From Chaunax sp. Z400 (lineage: Eukaryota; Chordata; Actinopteri; Lophiiformes; Chaunacidae): a DNA stretch of 64,000 bases. Shown here in pieces: positions 1 through 11,950 of this stretch (within the stretch, counting starts at the first letter, position 1; every line of letters begins with the position of its first letter). The notes under the pieces were generated by a model that worked only from the letters and a program-made list of their open reading frames with translations, did not search any database and was not told where the DNA came from. Both the position numbers and the translations under genes were made by a program. The DNA lies in assembly GCA_037577475.1 (NCBI GenBank), contig CM075197.1, positions 18,240,650 to 18,304,649 on the forward strand, read 5' to 3'.

Positions 1-551
1 TCATTCTCATGAATTCTTCTACCAGGTTTCACAACTCAGCCAGTCAGAGTAGGCGACTATCTCATTTCCAAATTCATCTGAAACTTTCATGCTCTCTGTG
101 AAATAATTGTTTTGTTATGTTGTTATGTCCTCATTACTCAGTAGCCTATTTTATATTCCCAATGTTCTGTAGTTTCAGTTGTTAATAGCTGCTTTACTTT
201 CATTAAATGTGCATTTAGGTTATTGTCCAACTGTTTAACTTGTTTAAACTAATTTTGTCGTTTACCATCTTATTCTGTGTTTTATCCTGATATTTTGTAA
301 CTGCCAAAAATAACTACTTTTTATTTGCGCCTCCCTACTCCTGCTGACTTCACGGGGAATCCCGTTCACAGGTAGCAGTCTGTTTGAAATCTGTACACAC
401 GCTTGGATTAAACCATGATCTTTTTTTTGGGTCCTGTTGTGAAATGTCACTTATACCCCTCTGGTTCTCACCCCTCAATAATGAGGTTATTTATAATTCT
501 TGCAAGAAACTCTAAATCTATAAAATCTTTGTTTTCACGTTTGCATCACAG
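1..551. other. Left edge, probably intron 4 of CYP2K gene A
   Basis: AT-rich non-coding sequence. No match to CYP2K exons 1-4 is visible on the + strand here, so the first half of gene A either lies to the left of the window or is missing. The stretch ends in a splice acceptor (CACAG) at 547-551 that opens exon 5. Nothing else was recognised. Confidence 0.5.
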
Positions 552-2392
552 CTTTACAACATGTTTCCCAGGCTGCTCTATTGGATTAAAAACCGACAGC
601 TGATATTGAAATATAAGGAGGTGACTGTCATGGATGTGAAACATTTAATCAAGAATCTGAAAGAGACCCTGAACCCTCAGCTATGCAGAGGATTTGTGGA
701 CTGTTTTCTGATTCGGAAGCAGAGAGACGAGGTAAGACTTTTGATCTTTTACATTTCCATGCAACAGTAACAACATTCTTTAATAATGATGTGTGGGTGT
801 TGTTTTCTCTTAGGACTCTTGTATGATGGAGACTCACTACAATGAGAATAACTTGATATTTACAGTGACCAACCTGTTCTCAGCTGGTACTGACACCACT
901 GCAGCTACACTCAGATGGGGTTTGCTGTTAATGGCCAAATATCCACTTATACAAGGCAAGGAAAGAGATGACACATGTGAAGTTATGTTTTTAACCTCTG
1001 GTTGCCTTTAAATATTTGATAAAGAGAAGAACAAAAGGAATAAATGTGCTGAGAGACTCATGCTGAGCTATTTTAGCTGCTTAACAACATAAAAGATTAA
1101 GAGACTATTAATGCTCCTTCTAATAATGATCTATTATTGATAATAATATATACAATTATTAATTTAATAAATTATCATCAACAACAGTAATAATAATAAT
1201 ATCAATAATAATATAATGATTATTGCTTTTATTGTTATTATTGTACTTTTCTGTCAACATCTCTCTGAACATGTAATGTGTCCTCACAACCTATGGCTGT
1301 TACGAATTAAATTTATCAACTGATGGTGTAATTAAGCTTAAAAAAAGACCCAATAATAGGCTAATTGTCCAAAACATAAATTGATATTTGATTATATATT
1401 CCAAATTATATGGCCACTAACTCTTTAAGAAAATCTAGAGCATTTATACTAACTGAACAATACTGAATATGGTCAGTGTTTCACCAGAATAATGACTATT
1501 TCTGTTTTTGTAATAGCTACCGCTCTTCTGCTCCCCTCCACACCTTTTTTTCCAAAGCACAACAAAGTATAGCTTCTTAAAGCTGCTGGCATCGCTGTAG
1601 ACTCTTTGTCTTGTTTAAGTGAAGGCAGACAAAGAGTATTAACTGACTATCTTTCTATGAACAGACCAGGTTCAGGAGGAGCTGAGCAGGGTGATAGGAA
1701 GCCGTCAGGTCTTGGTAGAGGACAGGAAGAACCTGCCGTACACTGATGCTGTCATCCATGAAACACAGAGACTCGGCAACATTGTCCCCATGTCTCTTCC
1801 TCATAAAACCAGCCGAGACGTCACCTTCCAGGGCTACTTTATCAAAGAGGTTGACTGCTCACATCTGTTTCAGTACTTCCACAAAGAAAGAATCCTGAAT
1901 ATGTCCATTTACCTCTGATTCTGAGACTGTATATGATAAACTCACTCTCTTCCTTTGCTTCCAGGGGACAACTGTGCTCCCTCTTCTTACATCTGTCCTG
2001 TATGATGAGAGCGAATGGGAGAGCCCACACACTTTCAACCCTTCACACTTCCTGGATAAGGAGGGTAAATTTACCAGAAGAGATGCCTTCATGCCCTTTT
2101 CTGCAGGTACAACTACTTTAGAGTTTGTGTTGTTTAGGAATTAAAGAAGTGTGTTACACAGCACGATCCAGTTCGACACCTTTCAAATCTCGTTGTTTAT
2201 TCAGGTCGCAGGATCTGTCTGGGAGAAGGTCTGGCTAAGATGGAGCTCTTTCTCTTCTTCACCTCCCTCCTCCAGCGATTTCGTTTTGCTCCTCCACCTG
2301 GAGTTACAGAGGATGAACTGGATCTGACACCAGCTGTGGGCTTCACCCTCCCCCCTTCACCTCATGAGCTGTGTGCCGTTAGTCGTCAATGA
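552..2392 (+). CDS. CYP2K gene A, exons 5-9 (5' half outside the window)
   Basis: This is the C-terminal 278 codons of a cytochrome P450 of family 2, subfamily K, an ER-bound haem monooxygenase. Exons are 552-731 (180 bp), 814-955 (142), 1665-1849 (185), 1965-2106 (142) and 2205-2392 (188), and the frame is open to a TGA at 2390-2392. Visible motifs are the I-helix oxygen-binding SAGTDTT (exon 6), the K-helix ExxR (ETQR, exon 7) and the haem-cysteine loop FSAGRRICLG spanning the exon 8/9 junction. It is the only CYP2K copy on the + strand and the most divergent in sequence. The exon 6 donor is GC (AG|GCAAGG), so intron 6 is a GC-AG intron. Whether the whole gene is functional cannot be judged because exons 1-4 are not in view. 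Confidence 0.88.
1125..1250. repeat. AAT/ATT-rich low-complexity tract in intron 6 of gene A
   Basis: Runs of imperfect AAT and ATT trinucleotides in an otherwise unremarkable intron. Confidence 0.6.
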
Positions 2393-2940
2393 GAAAGAGT
2401 TGGAGTATGGCATAATAAGTGCCTGTACCAAATTATATTGTATCATATATATCTGTATAATATCTATAATCCCAGTCAAAAGTTTGGAAATACTGTCCCA
2501 GTGGGAAAGTCAACATTTTGACTGCATAAGCAGTGTTTTAGAATGAGATTAATGCATTAACCTTTATTTATGCTTCACAGCCACTGTAGAATTGTTTGTG
2601 GGTCTTGCAGATTATATTTTGTCAGGGGTTCAATGTGAATCTCATATTGCAGCAAATAGAGATCATGCCATTTAAAGGATTTACCTGTTCATATAGCGGA
2701 CACCTCATGAACATCTAAAATAATGGTGAAATACTAAACAAACTTTTTATGTCGTACTTTAAATGTTTATGTACTTCAATGTTTTCTGTTTGAGGAATTC
2801 TAAAATAAATGTAATACAGAGCATTTAAGGGTACATTAACTGAAAACCCATTCATAGTTTCATGAAAAAATAATCAGCCTCAATCATCATTTATGATGGC
2901 TAGAAGTGTATGTGGCAGTGTATCTGCAGTGACCCTGACC
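2393..2940. other. 3' flank of gene A, non-coding
   Basis: AT-rich sequence with no supported gene. A short stretch near 2471-2490 (CCAGTCAAAAGTTTGGA) resembles the terminal repeat of a Tc1-type MITE widespread in fish, without a partner end. From about 2590 the sequence resembles the segment starting near 33050 in the same orientation (see the duplication entry). Confidence 0.4.
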
Positions 2941-2944
2941 TTTA

Positions 2945-3070
2945 ACATTTATTTGGCACAAGGAAAGCAAACTTTATTTATACAACAAGGCAATTCGTTG
3001 TGCTTTACAGGATAATAAAATACAACAAACATGAAAAGTTCATAATTTAAAAGTACACATAGAGGTTAGC
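2945..3070 (-). mobile_element. Retroelement 3'-end remnant (LINE/SINE tail type)
   Basis: The sequence around AAACTTTATTTATACAACAAGGCAATTC resembles the reverse complement of the 3' tails of abundant fish retroelements, which carry the TTTATTTATA...AAGTGCTTTACA pattern. No coding part remains. Confidence 0.4.
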
Positions 3071-3235
3071 AATACAAGAGACACATAATTTAAAAATGAA
3101 GGAGTGCAGTTTAAAACAACTGATAATAAAGTTAAAGGAACATATAAAATACTATCATATCAGATGTATAATTGAATTTGCTTAAAATAATTGCTGCCAA
3201 AAGCTGCCATGCCAGTATCTTTATGTCTGATCATC

Positions 3236-3370
3236 TAAATCAATTCAATTCAATTTATTTGTATAGCACCAAATCACAACAAAAGTTATATCAAGGCACT
3301 TTACAAAAAGAGCAGGTCTAGACTGACTCCTCATTATAGAGAGACCCAACACTCCACCATGAGCAAGCAG
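3236..3370 (-). mobile_element. Dispersed fish repeat (AATTCAATTTATTTGTATAGC type)
   Basis: The stretch contains a CAATTCAATTCAATT run, TTTATTTGTATAGCACCAAATCAC, TCAAGGCACTTTACAAA and GAGACCCAACACTCC, in the order found in a very common teleost retroelement 3' region. It is not shared with the duplicate copy near 33400, so it inserted after that duplication or was lost from the other copy. Confidence 0.5.
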
Positions 3371-4324
3371 GGGTGTCCAACGAACCGCAGACCAACTGTG
3401 GGCTCTGTCATTTTTTAATTGGCCTGTGGCAAATTCTAAAAATAGAATGGAATACAGCCACGTTGGAACGTGTGAGGATTGCGTTTGACTGTATTGTACT
3501 TATTAGTTTCAACACTGGATAACGCTGCTGTCTTGAACAAGACAGCCTCACCACACTCAAACAAGGGAACAATCACTCAAAGAAAATGTTGCCATATTTG
3601 TGCTATTGGATGCACAATTGAATTTGCTGAAAATAATGGCTGGCAAAAGCTGCAGTGCCAGAATCTTTGTTATGTCTGATCATCTAAATACATGAGAGGC
3701 AGAGATCTCAATTCTGATGTGGTTCTTGCCGAGTTCATGAGCTAGAGGCAGGGGAGGGAAGCAAATGCAGACAGTGCACAACAGCAACCATTCAGGGGTT
3801 TATTGTGGTGATGAACAGGGGAACGTTTACAAGCCATTTCAACAGAACAAGTTCAACATAAGCTGAAGATCTTTTCATAATCTAATGAGCCTAACAACCT
3901 CAGTCACTCCTCTACAGAGGAGTGACTGATGGTTGTTATCTAGTCAGTAAGTTAACCATGGTTTTCTAAATCTTGACATGGGTCATGGAAAAGAAGCATA
4001 TTTTACAAATGAAGAGCAAAGTAAAACAATAGACTGATATGGAGACATTAAAAAAAAAAACGTAATCCAGGCTAAAAGCAGCACATTATTGCTGACAAAG
4101 GCAGAAAGGACAGCTGGCAAAGAAATCACTGAATGTGTGAATGTGTAAGTTAATACAGTAAACTTTTAATATCACTGCCCCATCATTAGGGCATGAGAGA
4201 AGATTATTATACTAACATTTGCATGTTCTATTGAATAAATGGATTATAATACATTAAGTTCTAGTGCTTCAATCAGTTGAAGTATGATATCAGTATATCT
4301 GACCAAATCACAATAGGGGAGGGT

Positions 4325-5384
4325 TCAGGTGACGGCAGGAAAGGACAGTGTGGCCGGAGGTGGGAATGAGACAGAAAGTAGTTTGAACATAATTACTACA
4401 CATCTGTGGTGTCTCCAGCTGTTTATGTACTTTTGGAGAATATTCATGCCTCGAGGGAGACTCTGTGACATGTTTATTGTTAAGAAGGCTATGAAAAAGG
4501 GAGTCGATGCTTAATCAAGGCTAGTATGTGGTATAACTTTGACTACCACACAGGTCTCCTGCACAAATCCCATTAGCCTGGTGAGAGATGGGGTCAAATC
4601 TGAAGGAGACTTTATGATGTACAAACTGTGGACATGTGTGTTGTACATAATGTATGTAATGACATGTAACAAATCTAAATATGTGAAAGATGTAATAATT
4701 ATTTCATTCAACTCCTGAGTCAGGGTACTGGCCCCTTTGGTCCAATTCAGGCACTACATGTGAGTATCCTCAGATCATTTTCAGGTCAACTTTTCTGAGA
4801 GCCACGTACGTGATGCACAAAAAATAGACAAGATCGTCACTTTTGAACAGCTCTCCTGTTTTTAATCTTTCCCATAAGACTGAGAATTGATATTAACAAC
4901 CAGAATTACACATTCTCTGTGTCTCATGTCTGCAATTGGTTCCTCTACTCTGAGCAGTTCTAGTAAGCGCATCAGTGCAGAAGGTTACACGACACACATG
5001 TTGCTCATTCAGTCTGTATGTCCCAGTCATCAGGCAACAAACACAATACTTGTCAAGGCATGAACATGGGTCACCTTTTTGTTGTTTAAATGTTTCATGT
5101 GTATCATGTGTACAATTTACTCTGTTAACAATACATTTTTTTTGTCATCAGTAAGACATGTTTTCATACTTTAATCACATATTTTGTGTTATTTTAGCCT
5201 TTAATGGACAGGAGCAGCCAAAGAGGTGATGGGAAATGCAGGCGAGAGAGAGTGTGGGGGGGGGGGGAGACATGCGGCAAAGAGCGACCAGCGGAATCAA
5301 ACCTGTCCCAGCTAAAAACAGAAACCCACTCCCACAGTGCCATTAAGGCCCAAAACAATACTCAAGGAGATACAACACTCTTTT
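4325..5384. repeat. Duplicated 3' flank of CYP2K gene B (other copy 21655-23119)
   Basis: Near-identical to the 3' flank of gene E in the same orientation, from the GACAGAAAGTAGTTTGAACA block to the exon 9 stop codon. Relative to the E copy this one lacks about 400 bp at position 4840: AAGATCG is followed directly by TCACTTTTGAACAGCTC here, but by a longer block at 22160-22580. No gene was recognised. A minus-strand SINE fragment lies at 5203-5302. Confidence 0.8.
5203..5302 (-). mobile_element. tRNA-derived SINE fragment, reverse orientation
   Basis: Read on the - strand this gives a B-box-like GGTTTGATTCC, then TTTGCCGCATGTCT and a CT-rich stretch, the same layout as the + strand SINEs at 12221, 21507 and 32117. 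The A-box half is absent. A run of 12 or more G interrupts the CT-rich part at about 5256-5267. Confidence 0.55.
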
Positions 5385-8300
5385 TCAGTGGCGACTGACA
5401 GCACACAGCTCATGAGGAGAAGGGGAGACTGTTAAGCCTACAACCGGTGTGAGATCCAGTTCATCCTCTGTAACTCCAGGTGGAGGAGTGAAATGAAATC
5501 GCTGAAGGAGGGAGGTGAAGAAGAGAAAGAGCTCCATTCTGGCCAGACTTTCTCCAAGACAGGCCCTACGACCTGCAAGGACAAAGACTTATAACAACAG
5601 AAACTGGATCATATCTAAGAATTTAATCTGATGAAGTTGTTGTACCTGCAGAAAAGGGCATGAAGGCATCTCTTCTGGTAAATTTACCCTCCTTATCCAG
5701 GAAGTGTGAAGGGTTGAAAGTGTGTGGGCTCTCCCATTCGCTCTCATCATACAGGACAGATGTAAGCAGAGGAAAAACAGTAGTCCCCTGGAAGCAAAGG
5801 AACAGAGTGGGATATATTATATAAAACCCTGCAACCAAAGGACTTCCTTCAGTTTTCACAGAATAACATTCTGAACAAAAACAAATGGGTGTAAATTTGG
5901 ATTGACATGGACAACTGCAGTGTTTCCCCTGTATTCATTCATTCCAATTTGTCCTGTACAAATACATCTGAGTACAGATGAGTCTAAAAGGCCAGAGCAG
6001 ACTCTATCTGCTCAGGAGACTGAGGTCCTTTGGAGTGCAGGGAGCACTCCTTAAGACATTTTATGACACCGTGGTGGCATCAGCCATTTTTTATGGTGTG
6101 GTCTGCTGGGGCAGCGGCATCTCAGTGTTGGATAGGAAAAGACTCGATAAACTGATAAGGAAGGCCAGCGCTGTCCTGGGATGCCCCCTGGACCCAGTGG
6201 AGGTGGTGGGAGGAAGGAGGATGACAACTAAGCTGTCATCCATAATGGACAATCACTCCCACCCGATGCGGGACCAAGTAACAGCACTGGAGAGCTCCTT
6301 CAGCGACAGGTTGCTTCACCCAAAGTGTGTGAAGGAGCGCTTTCGCAAGTCTTTCCTTCCTGCAGCTGTTAGACTGTACAATCAGCACTGCTCCCAGTAG
6401 ACCTAACTATTTGTAGTACTTGTGTGAAATACTGAGACACTTTGCAATAGTATTGTTATTGTGAAATATTCTTGAGACACTTTACCTCCGTCCTTTATTG
6501 TATTGTATTTTTTTTAATATTATTTCCCCTCCTCCTGCTGTGTTTTTCGTACACTGTGCTGCTGCAATAATGTAAATTTCCCCACTGTGGGACTAATAAA
6601 GGGATATCTTATCTTATCTTATCTTATCTTATCTTATCTTATTAAACTTGTTGGTTAGGAAGAGAAGAGAAAGGAGAATGGTGACCATGGAGGAGCTGAG
6701 AATAGTAAAGCAAACCTTTTAAGCTAATGAGAAGTTTCATTTGGAATTTAATGCTCAAATACCTATACAGAATGGAGTAAATAAAAATGCTGGTTACATG
6801 TTGCCCATCTAAGTGATTAAGTGTGTTACAGAAAAAAAGACCTGTAGTATAGAAGCCCCTGTTAACTTTTAATTTTCAATATATGGAGTGAGTGATTTTC
6901 TGTGTTGTAGCATTTCATTTTTTTTAATATATTAAAGGTATATTCCCACTCAGTAGTTTCCTCCTCAAGGCGTGAGAAGAATTTTTAAAGTAACCACGAT
7001 ATTTTTATTCAGTAGGACGAATGCTGTTCTACAGCCTGATATAACGGTCATAGAACAATTCCAATTTTAAGCCAGTGAAGGGCGAAAAATATGAAGTAAA
7101 CAAAGGCCCATTTTGAAATTCGGCGACGTCACGTGGAAGTATGTCTTCCCTAAGGGCATCCCCAGATTTCCAGGCCACGCAAGGCCCTACGCGCATGCGC
7201 GGAAGTTTCTAATCTGCGAGAACATGGAGAAGAGAAAGCGTGGATGACCTAAAATTACAGATAGTGCGAGGAAAAGGCATTGAGTGTCCGAACAAAAGAA
7301 ACGGAGAGCAAAACTGGTAAATACTGCAGAGCAGAAGGATCGATGGGAGCTACTGAAGCGCATGCGCATAAGTGACAGGAAGCTGCAGGGAAATGGCTGT
7401 CAAGTAGAGGATATCCAAAAGAAATCTACCCACAGAATTCCCTTTCGTTAGGCATGTTTTCGTTTGAATTGTGCTTTGACCAAACAATAAAATGTTTATT
7501 AATTGATATGCCGCATTTTGGGTGGAATGCATTTTATATGCCAAGGCTGTTAGTTGAGTGGGTGTATACCTTTAATTTCAACAGATTAATGTCTAAAGCT
7601 GTAAATTAAGACACAAAAGACAAACATGAATAATCCTATCCATAATGATTCTAAGGTCACTTAATTTGAAGCTATTCTGACTCGCATGAGTACGGGCCGG
7701 CATCGCATCCTCATGGACACCGTCAGAACAGCACCGCTGCTGAAAGAAGTTCTAGGGGATACACTGAACTGACCTTTTTGATAAAGTAGCCCTGGAAGGT
7801 GACGTCTTGACTAGTTTTGTGAGGAAGAGCCATGGGGACAATGTTGGCGACTCTCTGTGACTCATGGATGACAGCGTCAGTGTAGGGCAGGTTCTTCCTG
7901 TCCTCTACTCTGACCTGACGGCTTCCGACCACCCTGCTCAGCTCCTCCTGGACCTGGTCTAGATGCGGGTGAAAATGGAATTCAATCTGATAATTATGCA
8001 ACACTGCTTTAACCCAAATTCCTTGTAAGAACTGGTCACTCAAACAAGCATATGCTTTTTCACCTTGTATATGAGGGTATTTTGCCATGAAAAGGAGACA
8101 CCACTGAAGAGTATTTGCTGTCGTGTCAGTTCCAGCTGCAAACAGATTCATCATACTATAGACCAGGTTGTCATCATGATATTGAGAATCCTTGATTTCA
8201 GACTCCTAGTATGAAATATAAAAATGGGGAAATGATCAATGGATTGGTACGATCAACCTTGGAGAGGATTAACTGGAGTTGGGACACCTCACCTCCAGTT

Positions 8301-11300
8301 TTAACTTATGTATCAGGAATGCATCAACAAAACATCTGCAAATCTCAGGGTTCAGAGTCTCCTTCCGATCTGCTATGATGCGTTTTAATTCCTCCGTGTT
8401 TTCCCCTGCATTCTTCATTATACTCCTCCGGTTCTTAAGAAAAGGGCCCAGCCGAGGAAGCATGTTGTATATCTGTAACAGAGTACAACGCAAACATTCA
8501 TTACTGTGGGATTTAACATTGTCTCTGATTTAACAAAGTCTTGGCCCCTGCTGTCTTCATTTAATCAATGCCTTAATTAAATTTATTGTTAATTAAAAAG
8601 AATAAAATGTAGAACTGTTCACTTGGTACCAAATCAGAAATTCAAAGTTATTGCAAATGTGACCTGGAGACATTTTTACTCATTACACAGCTGAACATGC
8701 AAAAATGTAAAATTAATCTACAGACAAATCTCAACAATGAAAAAGAATAATGATTGACTGTCATTGACAATATGTCAAAGTATATAAGTGTTGCAATTAA
8801 ACCAGGAGTATTTTTTTGGAAAATTGGCATATGTCTAAGCCATTTCACATGAAATGTTTTTTAGACATTATTTCTGTGGAAATATAGATACAACTGACAC
8901 TTTGTCCAACACATTGAAGAAAGTCAAATCAGGTTTTATAACTCAGGTTGTGAAATAATGTCAGTGATTGTATATAAAGGTTCACACTACTACTAATAAG
9001 CTTAATTGTTTCTGTAATGTATTCATTTACTTTATTATTATTGTTATTTTTGATTCTTTCTTCCCGAGCTTCGTTTAATGTGTTTACTTTGTTGTCTTAG
9101 TGTTTTCCCCTTGTGCAATGTGCCATCCAGGGTGAGGGAGGAGGGAAAACTGATAAAGGCTATACTACATGCAAACAAAGATCAGTGATCCATATCTATT
9201 ATTATAGATTCTTTTGATCTGCTGTCCAACTCAATCTATCCGGTTATTGGAAAATAAAACCTTGATCACTAAAAAGAATAATAATAAACTTCAAGGAAGT
9301 TCCAACAAACAACATAAAAATAAACAATTATAAACATTTACTTGAAATCAATTTAAACAATAGCCCTTCTGCAGGAATTCCTCTTTTACCCTCCCTCTTT
9401 CTACTGTAGATTTTTCGTCAGCTTTTGCTCACATTTTGGTGTCAAAAATGGTTCAATGGTTACTGAATCCTTATTCGATTCTATGGTATGCTTCTTTTCC
9501 TACCAACAGAGTTCAGATGGTAAAGGTGAACAAAACCCTCTCATCTCCTATAAGGACCAGTATTGGAGCCCCCAGGGCTGTGTGAGTTCTGCCATGCTTT
9601 TTACCTTTTATGCTGATGATTGTTGTACAGACATACCAAATCAATGCATTTTAAAATATTCTGAAAATACAGTTTTATTCCTGTTAAGTAAACCAGGCAG
9701 CCCTGGGATTCACCAGCACGGCATAAACAACGTTGTGGAATGGAGTGATAAGAATGCTCTTGAGATTAATAAAAAGAAAACAGAGGGAATTGTGTTTGGC
9801 TCACATATTAAAATTAAACAGACACTCTCCTATAAATACCTGGGAGTAATGATTGAGTATCAGCGATTCTGGAAAGATCACATTGAAACAGTCTGCAAAA
9901 GGACAAAACAAAGAATCTGTTTTCTTCGCCGTCTTTGGTCCTTTGGGGCGAGTAGACAGACTCTTCTTCTGTTTTTTACTTCTGTGATTATGAGTGTCTT
10001 CCAGTACTGCAATACCACATGGTATAAGAGTTTGTCCACTACTCTGAAGTCAAAATTGTTCCACCAAATAAAAAACTGCACAAAGATTGTAGGTCAACCT
10101 TTGGAGAAACCTTTTGAACGAACTTATCATAATAACATGTTAAGGCTGGCCAATACCATTAACTCTGACCCCAATCATGTCCTGAACTGTGAATATAATT
10201 TGTTGCCATCAAACCAGAGATACAGAGTTCCACGATTTAACAGGATTAACCTGAAGCACTCTTTTGTTCATCGGTCAACCCTTAAACTAAATTTGGAGCT
10301 CAATCCGAGATCAAATGCATGGTGAAAAGGACTTGATTCTTGTTTTTTTTTGTGTGTTATGTTTATTGTATGCACTCTTGTTTCCTCTGTAGAATGTTTG
10401 TTTTGTAATGTTGCAAATAGAGTGGCTGAGATGCAAGAAGATTTTCAGACTTGTCTGACAATAAAGTACTAAGTAAGCAAGTAAGTAACTACTCAGTACC
10501 ACACAAGGTTACACAACTCATTAGAAAATTATTAATGAGATTATGAGAAGCTGGAGGACCTTTAAAATAAAGTTTTACCAAATAATTCATCAAGTAATAA
10601 GATGCACAACAATGTAAAATGTATTTTTATTCATTAAATTATTCGGTACTACCTGAATGGAAGGGGACGCTATCAGATAGATGGTATTTTGCTCTCGTTC
10701 CACCATAGCTTGGAAGACAGGATCTGTGTATTCAAACCTTTTTCCAAACAAGAGCACTGATATAATATTTGAAGCAGCATAAGTCATCGTCTGGCTGTTG
10801 TTGAAGGCTTTACCTGAGAGAAAAAGAATGATGGTTAGAACATGCAAAGCATTTGAGGTAGAGTAATTTAGTACAGATAATGTTACCTCCATATTGTTCA
10901 AAACTTTTAATAAGGTAGTGACATTCCTCGATGATATTTTCTTCGGTAATACTCTTGCCCATCCCAAAATCCCTCAGTGTAGACAGAGCAAAACGCCTCA
11001 TTTCTTTCCATGTGTTGCCATTGCTTAATACGATGCCTATAAACAAAAGTGGTTGGTTTATTTAGATTAGAAAAAAAAAACAAGTTACCAAAAAGTCCTA
11101 AAATGATTTCTTACCATATCCTTTGGTGATGTCATAGAATAAAGGAGTGATGTCTCTTTCTCCAAACTCCTCAGCATGATAGACCAGAGCCTGTTTGACT
11201 GTCTTGTATCCTGCAAGCACTACCACCTTCTTTAGTCCAAAGTAGACTGTGAACACTGGTCCATATGTTTTGGACAGCTGAAAAGATGGAGGTAGGTACA

Positions 11301-11639
11301 TTTAAGACTCACAGTTTTCTGAAATGTTCTGGAAACATCGTATATGCAAGTAATATAACCACCTAAATAAAAATTTGATTTTTTTTCTATTCAAGCGATG
11401 GAAAAAAATAACTTTCTTAAAGACAAAAACACATTTCTTACATTTAGAAGAGAGATGTCGAGTCTCTTCAGATCCACCTGAAGCAGGTTACCAAGAAGAG
11501 GTAGAGGTTTAGGTCCTGGAGGCTCTCTTCTCTTTTCTTGGGAGCTGAAGCTGGAGTAAAAAAGGTGCAGGACCAGCAGGACCACAATGACCACCAGCAG
11601 AGAGACTGAGGTGGAGGACTGGAGAAGATCTTCAAACAT
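5385..11639 (-). CDS. CYP2K gene B, complete nine-exon P450 (502 aa)
   Basis: ER-anchored haem monooxygenase. Exons in transcript order: 11442-11639, 11115-11277, 10887-11036, 10653-10813, 8293-8472, 8064-8205, 7774-7958, 5646-5787, 5385-5572; all introns are GT-AG and the sum is 1509 bp including TGA. Residues 1-30 form the signal anchor, PPGP at 40-43 is the proline hinge, WKEMR (130-134) is the C-helix WxxxR, AGTDTT (308-313) lies in the I-helix, ExxR is E364-R367, and the haem loop FSAGRRACLG has the ligand at Cys445. The 502 aa length matches the usual size for CYP2K. The start is the only in-frame ATG; upstream codons in that frame are not ATG. The gene is long because introns 4 and 8 hold retroelements. 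Subfamily member number cannot be given without a phylogeny. Confidence 0.9.
5915..5960 (+). mobile_element. Left-end remnant of a dispersed element (CAGTGTTTCCCCT type)
   Basis: CAGTGTTTCCCCTGTATTCATTC matches the start of the element at 35925. A matching distal block is at about 6785-6850, so the LINE at 5965-6642 probably inserted into an older copy of this element. Confidence 0.4.
5965..6642 (+). mobile_element. LINE 3' end (reverse transcriptase C-terminus) with ATCTT tail, in intron 8 of gene B
   Basis: An open frame at 5978-6400 (140 aa) reads as the C-terminal part of a non-LTR retrotransposon polyprotein: LYLLRRLRSFG, FYDTVVASAIFYGVVCWG, then a FLPAAVRLYNQHC end. It is followed by the typical 3' untranslated end TTTCCCCACTGTGGGACTAATAAAGG and a simple repeat of ATCTT units (about 6605-6642). 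The copy is 5'-truncated, lies antisense to CYP2K gene B and does not disturb its exons. The same 3' tail alone occurs at 26027-26086. Confidence 0.8.
6643..7773. other. Rest of intron 8 of gene B, containing a degraded element
   Basis: 6785-6850 is homologous to 36388-36450 in gene G's region. From about 7085 to 7450 the composition is less AT-rich, with CpG motifs (GACGTCACGTG, GCGCATGCGC twice). A broken + strand reading from 7224 gives a very basic peptide (MEKRKRG, then a stop, then PKITDSARKR), typical of uncharacterised transposon ORFs. No complete gene and no effect on the CYP2K frame. Confidence 0.4.
8473..9450. other. Left part of intron 4 of gene B
   Basis: AT-rich intron. Sequence from 8540 to 8970 resembles 35500-35850 near gene G, the paralogous intron 4. 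No gene was recognised. Confidence 0.5.
9450..10495 (+). mobile_element. LINE fragment with reverse transcriptase and AAGT tail, in intron 4 of gene B
   Basis: A 289-codon open frame (9456-10325) encodes the second half of a non-LTR retrotransposon reverse transcriptase: SPQGCVSSAMLFTFYADDC includes the catalytic YADD box, and WSDKNALEINKKKTEG, YLGVMI and FLRRLWSFG follow, as usual in this order. After TGA comes a 3' UTR ending CTGACAATAAAGTACT and a run of AAGT units (10469-10495). A second copy of just the tail is at 49391-49627. The element is 5'-truncated, so it cannot move on its own, although this part of its frame is intact. Confidence 0.85.
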
Positions 11640-11950
11640 GATCACCTGGAAGCTGACTGCTTTCAGGAACACAAACCTTCAAAGTGAACAGTTGTCCTTA
11701 CAGTGAGATGATATTCAGCAGTGAAATGAAGCAATAACTGCAGGTTGTGAAAGCAGCAGAACACTTCTATCGTCACAGCCCCTTAATGGGTGTGTTTGTG
11801 GACGACAGTCCCACCTTCTTTTTTTCAAAAACATTCACTGTGATCTGATTTGATTAATCTGACATAAAAAAATGTACTCATAGTGCAAACCAGACACCTT
11901 CCTCTTGACCTTATTTAACCCCACTTCTTGAAGTCATGAAAGTACATGAA
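11640..11950 (-). promoter_or_regulatory. 5' flank and promoter region of CYP2K gene B
   Basis: Conserved block shared by genes B, C, D, F and G upstream of the start codon. On the - strand it contains CCCATTAAGGGGCTGTGACG and, further out, AAATAAGGTCAAGAGG with a nuclear-receptor-type AGGTCA half-site. The FOXA-like GTAAACAAACA of genes C and D reads GTCCACAAACA here. No transcription start can be placed from sequence alone. Confidence 0.4.

Larger units (their letters stand above)
2590..3960. repeat. Intergenic segmental duplication, copy 1 (other copy about 33050-33900)
   Basis: Blocks matching the region 33050-33900 in the same orientation: the stretch around GGGTCTTGCAGATTATATTTTG, the block ending in GCAGTGTATCTGCAGTGACCCTGACC, and a long nearly identical block at 3600-3960 that contains GGCTGGCAAAAGCTGCAGTG. 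Copy 1 carries extra repeat sequence at about 2945-3470 that copy 2 lacks. A shorter, more diverged piece is at 25960-26020. Confidence 0.75.

Noticed and set aside
11640..11672. Upstream extension of CYP2K exon 1 (FLKAVSFQVI before MFEDLL)
   Set aside because: The first codon of that frame is GTG, not ATG; the downstream ATG matches the usual CYP2K N-terminus.
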